18,825 nt of DNA, from positions 1 to 18,825 of the forward strand of contig JAEYZJ010000074.1 of the NCBI GenBank assembly GCA_023430705.1, read 5' to 3'. Each line of letters starts with the position of its first letter. Positions within the stretch are counted from its first letter, which is position 1. The translations under genes and the position numbers were made by a program. Below are positions 7,249 through 13,720 of this stretch, one piece after another. The stretch is from Pseudomonadota bacterium. GTDB taxonomy: Bacteria; Pseudomonadota; Alphaproteobacteria; Rhizobiales; Devosiaceae. The notes beneath the pieces are model-generated. The model searched no databases. It saw only the letters and a program-made list of their open reading frames with translations, and was not told where the DNA came from.

Positions 7249-7881
7249 TTACTGGACCTGGGCCGAGAGGGCCTTGCGGACCTCGGGCGGGCAGGCCGTG
7301 TCGTCGAGGGGAACGAGGTCGCCGTTCGCCGCAAGGCAGACGGTGTCCTTGCCCTTGACGGTGGTGAAATACTCGTCGGGCGGAAGGTAGAGCGGCCGCG
7401 GGCCGCTTTTCATCTGCGCGGCGGTCATGCGGGCCGTGAGCTGCTTCGCCTCGGTCTCGGTGAGCGGACGGCCGCTGACCGAGCGGAGGTCGACAACGCG
7501 CGCGTTGCGCAGGCGCTTGAGGTCGGTCTCGCTGAGATTGGACGTATCGATCTGCACGGCGCTCGAGTCCTTGGGCAGGAGCTCGGCGGACTTCGTGGCC
7601 TTGGGATCGGGCGGCGGCGGCAGGGCTGCGGACTTCGGCATCACCAGCGGGCCGCGCGGGGTGACGTTCTCGCTCTTTTCTTCCCTGTCGAGCATGCCCA
7701 TGCCCTTCATGGACTCGATCGCGACTTCGCGCTCGAAGGTGGCGATGTCGGTCATGGCATTGGTGCCCTCGACAGTGGTGCAGGCGCTCAGGCCCGCGCT
7801 GACGACCAGGCCGAACACCAGCAACCCGCCCCGGGACACGGCACTGAAACTGGGCCGCCGCCCGGTCTTACCACTCAGCAT
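7249..7881 (-). CDS. Predicted lipoprotein of unknown function
   Basis: The 210-aa product begins with a basic segment (KTGRRP) and a hydrophobic stretch GLLVFGLVVSAG, then the lipobox LSAC with Cys34 as the predicted lipidated residue. This is a signal peptidase II substrate exported to the periplasmic face. The mature part has a Pro-rich segment (about residues 85-100), a helix-forming SETDLKRLRNARVVDLRSV region and a C-terminal part with two cysteines (VCLAANGD and TACPPE). I do not recognise the family. The start is ATG at 7881, preceded by AGGGAA about 6 nt upstream. The frame is open to 7941, but that extension would put the signal peptide about 20 residues inside the protein. It lies 96 bp downstream of lspA, whose enzyme should process it, and 69 bp upstream of the pseudouridine synthase. 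Confidence 0.8.
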   Translation of the reverse strand: MLSGKTGRRPSFSAVSRGGLLVFGLVVSAGLSACTTVEGTNAMTDIATFEREVAIESMKGMGMLDREEKSENVTPRGPLVMPKSAALPPPPDPKATKSAELLPKDSSAVQIDTSNLSETDLKRLRNARVVDLRSVSGRPLTETEAKQLTARMTAAQMKSGPRPLYLPPDEYFTTVKGKDTVCLAANGDLVPLDDTACPPEVRKALSAQVQ

Positions 7882-7906
7882 TGAGACTTCCCTTGTTCCC
7901 CACCTG

Positions 7907-7930
7907 GGCCGCCCGAAGGCGAGAGCGGCC
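7907..7930 (-). other. Hairpin in the lspA-lipoprotein gap
   Basis: GGCCGC at 7907-7912 and GCGGCC at 7925-7930 form a 6-bp inverted repeat with a 12-nt loop between lspA and the lipoprotein gene. It has no T-run, so it is more likely a transcript structure than a full terminator. TATAAG at about 7929-7934 (minus strand) resembles a -10 box but has no good -35 partner. Confidence 0.3.
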
Positions 7931-7977
7931 TTATAGACCATGGAGGGCCGTAAGGCCAGATTGAGGCGCCTTTGCGA

Positions 7978-8460
7978 TCAGCTCTTCTTCGGGCGGCCCA
8001 GGCCGACGAAATCGAGGAGCAGCAGCAACACACCCAGCGTGATCGCGACGTCCGCGATGTTGAAGATGTAGAAGCTCCAAGACTGCCAGTGAAAGTGAAA
8101 GAAATCGGCAACGGCGCCATAGAGCAGGCGGTCGATGGCGTTCGACACGGCCCCGCCGATGGCCAGCATCAGCCCGAAGCGGACGAGCGTATCGGTGGCG
8201 CGCGACCACCAGACGAACAGCGCCGCAATGGCGACAACGGCGATGCCGCCGAGGGCCCAGACCGGCAGATCGTTCAGCAGGCCGTAGGAAACGCCGGGAT
8301 TCCACACCAGCACATAGTCGAAGAACCCGGTGACGGGCAGCACTTCGCCGCCGCGCCAGCCCAGCCAGTCCACCTGGATGAACTTGTGCAGCCGATCGAG
8401 GGCGAAGGCGGCGACGCCGACGGCGAGCGAAGAGACGAGGTAGGGCCGGGCCAGCTTCAT
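7978..8460 (-). CDS. lspA: Lipoprotein signal peptidase (signal peptidase II)
   Basis: LspA is the inner-membrane aspartyl protease that removes the signal peptide of diacylglyceryl-modified prolipoproteins. The 160-aa protein has four hydrophobic segments (about residues 8-22, 68-86, 92-104 and 134-152). It also has the conserved LDRLHKF near residue 21, NPGVSYGLL at 54-62, and the two catalytic aspartates in SNAIDRL (Asp110) and FNIADVAI (Asp137). The ATG at 8460 is chosen because GGGGGAG lies 7 nt upstream; a TTG at 8478 is in frame but would place that site inside the gene. The gene follows ileS by 97 bp, the conserved ileS-lspA order. That gap contains a hairpin that could compete for the ribosome binding site. 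Confidence 0.96.
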   Translation of the reverse strand: MKLARPYLVSSLAVGVAAFALDRLHKFIQVDWLGWRGGEVLPVTGFFDYVLVWNPGVSYGLLNDLPVWALGGIAVVAIAALFVWWSRATDTLVRFGLMLAIGGAVSNAIDRLLYGAVADFFHFHWQSWSFYIFNIADVAITLGVLLLLLDFVGLGRPKKS

Positions 8461-8557
8461 CGGCAGGCTCCCCCACAACGGGCGAGGCGAAGAGGAGTCG
8501 GGAGCGCCTCCCCCTTCCTGGGGGAGACGGTGAGCGGGCTGGCCAGGAGCACCGTCC
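8461..8557 (-). promoter_or_regulatory. Structured ileS-lspA intergenic region with SD-competing arm
   Basis: Reading the minus strand, ACGGTG (8555-8550) pairs with CACCGT (8532-8527). Then CTCCCCC (8526-8520) pairs with GGGGGAG (8514-8508) around a 5-nt loop. A second, identical GGGGGAG at 8474-8468 is the lspA ribosome binding site, so the C-rich arm could in principle pair with either. No T-run follows the hairpin. Confidence 0.5.
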
Positions 8558-11530
8558 TCAGTTCCCCGCCGCCTTCAACTCGCGCATGGCCTGGGCATCG
8601 CGCAGGCTGAGGTCGGGGTACTCGGGATCGGTGCCGACCTCGGGGAGGATGCGCCAGGACCGCGCGCAGCGGTTGCCCTCGGCCCTCGCGAAGACGACGG
8701 CGACGCCGCCGACCTCGTCGAGCCGGAAGGCATCGGCCGGGCCCTCGCCCTCGATCACCTCGATGGCCGAGGTGATCGCGACCTCGGCCATGTCCGTGCC
8801 GCGAACGGCGGCGGCGAGCTTGTCGGCGGTGATGTAGACCCGGGGCGCGGCCTCGAGCGAGGCGCCGATGACCTTGTCGCGGCGGGCGATCTCGAGCGCG
8901 CCGGTGACGACCTTGCGCACCTCGCGGATGGCCTCCCACTTCTGCTCGAGCCGTTCGTCGACCCAATCTTCGGGGAGCCTCGGGAACTCGCGCAGGTGCA
9001 CCGAGGAGTCGGCGCCGGGGTGCCGTTCGAGCCAGGCCTCTTCCATGGTGAAGACCAGGATGGGCGCGAGCCAGGCGGTCAGCGTGTCGAAGACGTGGTC
9101 GAGCACGGTCAGGGCGGCGCGGCGGCGGACCGACGAGATCGGGTCGCAGTAGAGCGCGTCCTTGCGGATATCGAAGTAGAACGCCGACAGGTCGATGTTC
9201 ATGAAGTTGCTGAGCGCCGCGACGATGCGCTTGTAGTCGTAGGTCTCGTAGGCTTCGCGCACGAGCACATCGAGGCCCTTGAGCCGCGACAGGATCAGGC
9301 GTTCGAGCTCGGGCATGTCGCGGTAGCCGACGGTTTCCTCGGCCTTGCGGTGGGCGAGGTTGCCGATGAGCCAGCGGACGGTGTTGCGCAGCTTGCGGTA
9401 GCTGTCGACAGTGGAGTTGATGATCTCCTTGCCGATCCGGAGGTCGTCGGAATAGTCGGACTGGGCGACCCAGAGGCGCAGGATATCGGCGCCGTACTGC
9501 TTGATGACGTCCTGCGGGGCGACGGTGTTGCCCAGCGACTTCGACATCTTCTTGCCCTCGCCGTCGAGGGTGAAGCCGTGGGTCAGGACACTCGCATAGG
9601 GCGCAAAGCCGTTGGTGGCGCAGCTTTCGAGCAGGGAGGAGTGGAACCAGCCGCGGTGCTGGTCCGAACCTTCCAGGTACATGCCGGCGGGAAACTGCAT
9701 GTCCGGCCACTTCTGGGGATTGCGCAGCACCCAGCTGTGGGTGGTGCCGCTTTCGAACCAGACGTCGAGGATGTCGTCGATCTTTGTCCATTCGGCCGGA
9801 TCGACCGGCTGGCCACCGTGCGTGGCGCCGGCGAGGAAGCGCTCCTTGGCGCCGGGCTTGAACCAGGCGTCGGCGCCCTCTTCCTCGAAGGCCTGCCCGA
9901 TGCGCTCGTTGACCATCTCGTCGACGAGGATGGCGTCGGTCTTCTCGTTGTAGAACACGGCGATCGGCACGCCCCAGGCGCGCTGGCGGGAGAGCACCCA
10001 GTCGGGCCGGTCGGCGATCATCGAGCGCAGCCGGTTCTGGCCGGCCTGCGGGTAGAAGCGCGTGGCATCGATGGCAGCAAGGGCGCGGGTGCGCAGCGTG
10101 TCGCCGGGTTTGCCGCCGATGTCGCGGTCCATGTAGACGAACCACTGCGGGGTGTTGCGATAGATGATCGGCTTCTTGGAGCGCCAGGAATGCGGATACT
10201 GGTGCTTGACGCGGCCGCGGGCGAGCATCATGCCGCGCTCGGCGAGGGCGGTGATGACGCGCTGGTTGGCGTCGCCCTTCTTGCCGGAATCGTCGATGAC
10301 CCGTGCGCCATCGAGGCCGGGAGCGGCGGCGGTGTAGAAGCCGGCGTCGTCGACGGTGAAGGGGATGGCGGTGTCGATGCCCAGGTCCTGGAGGTGGCGG
10401 GCCGAACTCATCCAGATCTCGAAGTCGTCGAGGCCGTGGCCCGGCGCGGTGTGGACGAAGCCAGTGCCGGTGTCGTCGGTGACGTGCTCGCCATCGAGCA
10501 GCGGCACCTCGAACTCGTAGCCGCCGCCGAGGCCACGCAGGGGGTGGTGCGTGGAGACGATGTTGGCGCAATCGACGTCGTGCAGGCGCACGAAGCGCTC
10601 GACCTTTGCCTTTGCCAGCGTCTCCTCGGCGAGCTTGTCGGCGAGGACGTATTTCTCGCCCTTCGCAGCCCAGTTGCCTTCGGGGGCGGCGGTGACCTCA
10701 TAGAGGCCGTAGCTGATCCTGCTCGAGTAGGAGATGGCGCGGTTGGCCGGGATGGTCCAGGGGGTGGTGGTCCAGATGACGACATAGGAGGAGCCGAAAT
10801 CCTCGAACGAGCCGGTGCCGAAGGCGCCGTTGGCCGAGGCGATCGGGAACTTCACCCAGATCGCGTCGGACTCGTAGTCCTGGTACTCGATCTCGGCTTC
10901 GGCGAGCGCGGTGCGCTCGACCACCGACCACATGACGGGCTTACTGCCGCGATAGAGCTGGCCGGAGGCGGCGACCTTCATCAGCTCGCGGGCGATCTGC
11001 GCTTCGGCGTCGAAGCTCATGGTGAGGTAGGGGTTGGACCAGTCACCGAGGATGCCGAGCCGCTTGAACTCCTCGCGCTGGGTATCGACCCAGTACTGCG
11101 CGAACGAGCGGCACTCGTTGCGGAACTCGTTGATCTCGACGTCGTCCTTGTTCTTGCCCTTGGCCCGGTACTGCTCCTCGACCTTCCACTCGATGGGCAG
11201 CCCGTGGCAGTCCCAGCCCGGCACGTAGGCCGAGTTGTAGCCGAGCATGGTCTTGGACCGGCTCACGAGGTCCTTGAGGATCTTGTTGAGCGCGTGGCCG
11301 ATGTGGATGTTGCCGTTGGCGTAGGGCGGGCCGTCATGCAGCGTGAACAGGGGCTTGCCCTGCCCGGCGGCGCGCTGGCGGCCATAAATGTCCATGTCTT
11401 CCCAGCGCTTCAGCCAATCCGGCTCGCGCTGCGGCAGGCCCGCGCGCATGGGGAACTCGGTCTGGGGCAGGAAGAGCGTCGCGCTGTAATCGGTATCCGC
11501 GCCGCTCGAAAGGGTGTCGTTCATCGTCAT
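8558..11530 (-). CDS. ileS: Isoleucyl-tRNA synthetase
   Basis: IleRS charges tRNA-Ile with isoleucine in the cytosol. The 990-aa class Ia synthetase has HIGH at residues 76-79 in DGPPYANGNIHIGHALNKIL and KMSKS at 661-665. It also has editing-domain motifs TTPWTIPAN and GTGFVHTAPGHG, and the anticodon-binding helical domain after KMSKS. The start is ATG at 11530; a second in-frame ATG lies at 11524 and neither has a clear ribosome binding site. At the C-terminus (951-990) the zinc-knuckle region seen in many bacterial IleRS is degenerate. Cys955 is kept, but the second cysteine is Ser958 and the later Cys pair is absent from YPDLSLRD. I believe relatives share this. It lies downstream of ribF with an inverted repeat in the gap, and upstream of lspA. 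Confidence 0.98.
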   Translation of the reverse strand: MTMNDTLSSGADTDYSATLFLPQTEFPMRAGLPQREPDWLKRWEDMDIYGRQRAAGQGKPLFTLHDGPPYANGNIHIGHALNKILKDLVSRSKTMLGYNSAYVPGWDCHGLPIEWKVEEQYRAKGKNKDDVEINEFRNECRSFAQYWVDTQREEFKRLGILGDWSNPYLTMSFDAEAQIARELMKVAASGQLYRGSKPVMWSVVERTALAEAEIEYQDYESDAIWVKFPIASANGAFGTGSFEDFGSSYVVIWTTTPWTIPANRAISYSSRISYGLYEVTAAPEGNWAAKGEKYVLADKLAEETLAKAKVERFVRLHDVDCANIVSTHHPLRGLGGGYEFEVPLLDGEHVTDDTGTGFVHTAPGHGLDDFEIWMSSARHLQDLGIDTAIPFTVDDAGFYTAAAPGLDGARVIDDSGKKGDANQRVITALAERGMMLARGRVKHQYPHSWRSKKPIIYRNTPQWFVYMDRDIGGKPGDTLRTRALAAIDATRFYPQAGQNRLRSMIADRPDWVLSRQRAWGVPIAVFYNEKTDAILVDEMVNERIGQAFEEEGADAWFKPGAKERFLAGATHGGQPVDPAEWTKIDDILDVWFESGTTHSWVLRNPQKWPDMQFPAGMYLEGSDQHRGWFHSSLLESCATNGFAPYASVLTHGFTLDGEGKKMSKSLGNTVAPQDVIKQYGADILRLWVAQSDYSDDLRIGKEIINSTVDSYRKLRNTVRWLIGNLAHRKAEETVGYRDMPELERLILSRLKGLDVLVREAYETYDYKRIVAALSNFMNIDLSAFYFDIRKDALYCDPISSVRRRAALTVLDHVFDTLTAWLAPILVFTMEEAWLERHPGADSSVHLREFPRLPEDWVDERLEQKWEAIREVRKVVTGALEIARRDKVIGASLEAAPRVYITADKLAAAVRGTDMAEVAITSAIEVIEGEGPADAFRLDEVGGVAVVFARAEGNRCARSWRILPEVGTDPEYPDLSLRDAQAMRELKAAGN

Positions 11531-11605
11531 CGATCGATGTTCAAGGGAAGTTGCGGGCTTGTAGCAAGCGAGGGGCTTGGGTTCCAGTGCAAATGGCGAG
11601 GGCCG

Positions 11606-11714
11606 GAGCGTGGGCCACCCCCACCCTCATTCCCTCCCCACAAGGGGGAGGGAGGCGCAAGAACTGAAGCTGCAGTCGTCTCCCTCCCCCTTGTGGGGAG
11701 GGTGGCCTACGCTC
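11606..11714. repeat. 109-bp MITE-like inverted repeat between ribF and ileS
   Basis: The ends are inverted copies of GAGCGTRGGCCACCC (11606-11620 and complement of 11700-11714; one mismatch). Each arm also contains its own nested palindrome: TCCCTCCCC-ACAA-GGGGGAGGGA on the left and the inverted equivalent on the right (about 11681-11703). The left arm has an extra 11 bp or so. The middle (11657-11677) is not repeated. I see no target-site duplication and no coding capacity. It begins 12 bp beyond the ribF stop, so it may also end or stabilise the ribF transcript. Confidence 0.75.
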
Positions 11715-11726
11715 GAATGTCAGCGA

Positions 11727-12698
11727 TCAGCGGAAGTAGCCGAGCTTCTGGTCCAGCTCGGAGACGGGCAAGGTCGCCTGGAGGATGTGGCGGGCCTGGG
11801 TTGCGTCGCGATTGACGGCGGCGATCAGCTCGTCGAGGCCGCGGAACTTCTCCTGGCCGCGGACGGTGCCGAGCAGCGCCACTTCCAGCGTCTCGCCGTA
11901 GATGTCCTCGTCGAAATCGAAGATCCAGGTCTCGAAGGGCGGACGCTCGTTGTTGAACATCGGCTTGCCATAGCTGGCGACGCCATCGAGCAGGCGGCCG
12001 TTGAGCTTGGCGCGCACGGCGTAGACGCCCTGCATGAGCCCGAAGCCGGTGGGCGTTGCGACATTGGCGGTGGGAAAGCCGAGCTCCCTGCCCCGCTGGT
12101 CGCCCTTCACCACGACGCCCGAGAGGAACCAGTGGTAGCCGAGCAGCTGGGCGGCGCCGGCGACGTCGCCTTCGCCCAGGAGGTTGCGGATGCGGGTGGA
12201 CGAGATGTGGTCGTCGCCCTCGTCCAGCATGGCAAGGATCTCGACGTCGAAACCGTGGCGCTGGCCGGCATCCTTGAGGAAGGCGGGCGTGCCCTTGCGC
12301 TGGTAGCCGAAGTGGAAATCGGCCCCGACCTCGACGCCGCGCACGTTCAGCGCGCCGACGAGGAAGCGGGTGACGAAGTCCTCGGCCTCGATCTGGCTGA
12401 ACTGCAGCGAGAAGGGCATGACGACGATGCCGTCGAGCCCCAGCGCCTCGGCGATCTCCGCCTTCTGGTCGGCATGGGTGAGCCGGAACATGAAGGGAGC
12501 GGGGGCGAAGACGTCGCGCGGGTGCGGCTCGAAGGTGAGCATCAGGGCCGGAACGCCGGCGGCGGCCGCCCGGGCCTTGAGGCCGCGGAAGACATGCTGG
12601 TGCCCGCGGTGGCAGCCGTCGAAATTGCCGACCGCGACCATGGCGCCCTTGAGATTGTCGGGGACCTGGTCGAGGCCCGCCAGCCGAATGAAGGTCAA
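11727..12698 (-). CDS. ribF: Bifunctional riboflavin kinase / FMN adenylyltransferase
   Basis: RibF phosphorylates riboflavin to FMN and adenylates FMN to FAD. The 323-aa protein has an N-terminal nucleotidyltransferase domain with GNFDGCHRGH (HRGH at 30-33) and ISSTRIR at 165-171. A C-terminal flavokinase domain contains GRELGFPTANV at 203-213 and GVASYGKPMFNNERPPFETWIFDFD further on. The start is TTG at 12698, just before TFIRLAGL, with a purine-rich GGTGGGAA immediately upstream. The frame remains open far beyond, but that part is antisense to the HAD gene and has no RibF homology. Length fits (E. coli RibF is 313 aa). The neighbours ileS and lspA form the classic ribF-ileS-lspA cluster. 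No FMN riboswitch is recognisable upstream. Confidence 0.96.
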   Translation of the reverse strand: MTFIRLAGLDQVPDNLKGAMVAVGNFDGCHRGHQHVFRGLKARAAAAGVPALMLTFEPHPRDVFAPAPFMFRLTHADQKAEIAEALGLDGIVVMPFSLQFSQIEAEDFVTRFLVGALNVRGVEVGADFHFGYQRKGTPAFLKDAGQRHGFDVEILAMLDEGDDHISSTRIRNLLGEGDVAGAAQLLGYHWFLSGVVVKGDQRGRELGFPTANVATPTGFGLMQGVYAVRAKLNGRLLDGVASYGKPMFNNERPPFETWIFDFDEDIYGETLEVALLGTVRGQEKFRGLDELIAAVNRDATQARHILQATLPVSELDQKLGYFR

Positions 12699-12795
12699 GT
12701 TCCCACCCGCGCTTTGCAGTGAAGGCGATATGGCAAGAAAGGGGCAGGATGGCAAGGCGACCACGGGGGTGGCGGGTATGCGAAGGGCGCAGGAG

Positions 12796-12815
12796 GGGAT
12801 GGCGGAGGCCATCCC
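12796..12815 (-). other. Perfect 8-bp hairpin between the HAD gene and ribF
   Basis: GGGATGGC at 12796-12803 and GCCATCCC at 12808-12815 are perfect inverted repeats around a 4-nt loop, in the 145-bp gap after the HAD stop. No T-run follows on either strand. A weak terminator or RNA-stabilising hairpin is possible. The rest of the gap is purine-rich, without a recognisable ORF. Confidence 0.5.
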
Positions 12816-12843
12816 GGCCGCAGTTTCGCCCTCGTTGCCCCTG

Positions 12844-13698
12844 CTACCAGGCCAGCTTGGGCATGAAGCCGACGACGCTGGCGCCGCTCGGCTCGACGAG
12901 GCGGCGGACGGCGTCGGGGTCGACATTGCCGAAGGCGTCGAGTTCGGCGGCGTGGATCGAGCCGGTGATGAACAGCAGGTCGAGCCCGGCTCCGGCGGCG
13001 CCGATGGCGTCGGTGCGCACCGAGTCGCCGATGGCGAGAATGCGGGACCGGTCCAGTGCGCGGCCGGCGGCCTTCTCGGCGAGGCGCAGGGCCTCGGCAT
13101 AGATCGGCTTATAGGGCTTGCCGACCATGATGATCATGCCGCCACGCGCCTCGTAGAGATCGGCCAGCGCGCCGCCGCAGTAGATCAGGCGATCGCCATG
13201 CTCGACGATGCGATCGGGATTGGCGGCGATCAGCGGCAGGTTGCGGTGCAGCCAGCCGGTGATGCGGTCGTTGTACATGTCGGGCGTGTCGTCGTCGGTC
13301 TCGAGGTCGGTGACGACGACGGCCTTCGCCGCTTCGGCCGGCCCCAGCGTGATGTCGAGACCTTCGAACAGGCTGTCGTTCTCCCGCGGCGGGCCGACAT
13401 AGTGCACGGTCTTGCCGCGGTACTCCTCGAGGATGACGCGGGTGGCGTCGCCCGAAGTCACCACGTCGTCATAGGCGTCGCGGGGGACGCCGAAGCCATC
13501 CATCATGGCGATGATCGGGCCCTTGGGGCGCGGCGCGTTGGATATGAGGACGACGCGTCCGCCCTGGCGGCGGTAGGCGACCAGCGCCTCGACGGCGCCC
13601 GGATGGGCGCGCACCCCGTTGTGGACGACGCCCCAGATGTCGCTCAGCACAACATCATAGCGCGTGGCGATGGCGCCCAGTCCTGCAAGTGCGTGCAT
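12844..13698 (-). CDS. HAD-superfamily class IIA hydrolase (TIGR01459-like)
   Basis: The 284-aa protein has the HAD motifs of the class IIA (NagD/PGP-like) group. Motif I is LSDIWGVVHNG with Asp20 as nucleophile, motif II is LISNAPRP, the lysine motif is VGKPYKPIY, and motif IV is IGDSVRTDAIGA. In motif I the usual second aspartate (DxD) is replaced by tryptophan (DIW), which I recall as characteristic of the TIGR01459 family. Function is not established; a cytosolic phosphatase or related hydrolase is assumed. I use ATG at 13698; TTG at 13707 is in frame with a closer GGGAC, so three extra residues are possible. It lies 22 bp downstream of the EAL-like gene and 145 bp upstream of ribF, a common placement in Hyphomicrobiales. 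Confidence 0.88.
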   Translation of the reverse strand: MHALAGLGAIATRYDVVLSDIWGVVHNGVRAHPGAVEALVAYRRQGGRVVLISNAPRPKGPIIAMMDGFGVPRDAYDDVVTSGDATRVILEEYRGKTVHYVGPPRENDSLFEGLDITLGPAEAAKAVVVTDLETDDDTPDMYNDRITGWLHRNLPLIAANPDRIVEHGDRLIYCGGALADLYEARGGMIIMVGKPYKPIYAEALRLAEKAAGRALDRSRILAIGDSVRTDAIGAAGAGLDLLFITGSIHAAELDAFGNVDPDAVRRLVEPSGASVVGFMPKLAW

Positions 13699-13720
13699 AA
13701 AGATCAAGTCCCGTGGTGGT

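Noticed and set aside
4993..7884. A 963-aa open frame on the plus strand
   Set aside because: It is antisense to rluB, rsmD and the lipoprotein gene. It is kept open by high GC and by the repetitive rluB codons, and it has no recognisable domain.
8461..8478. Six-residue longer LspA starting at TTG 8478
   Set aside because: It would place the strong GGGGGAG ribosome binding site inside the gene. The ATG at 8460 has ideal spacing.
11681..11703. Simple rho-independent terminator after ribF
   Set aside because: The hairpin lacks a U-tract and is one half of a larger inverted repeat, so a repeat element explains it better. A terminating role is still possible.
8996..11815. A 939-aa open frame on the plus strand
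   Set aside because: It lies opposite ileS and runs into the inverted-repeat gap. Composition is typical of an antisense shadow (runs of V, G, A, D) and the ileS frame is certain.
12699..12843. FMN riboswitch upstream of ribF
   Set aside because: The conserved FMN-aptamer sequence blocks are not present and the gap is too short for the full aptamer plus expression platform.
12699..13100. N-terminal extension of ribF to 457 aa
   Set aside because: It overlaps the HAD gene in another frame and lacks RibF similarity. The TTG at 12698 gives the expected length.
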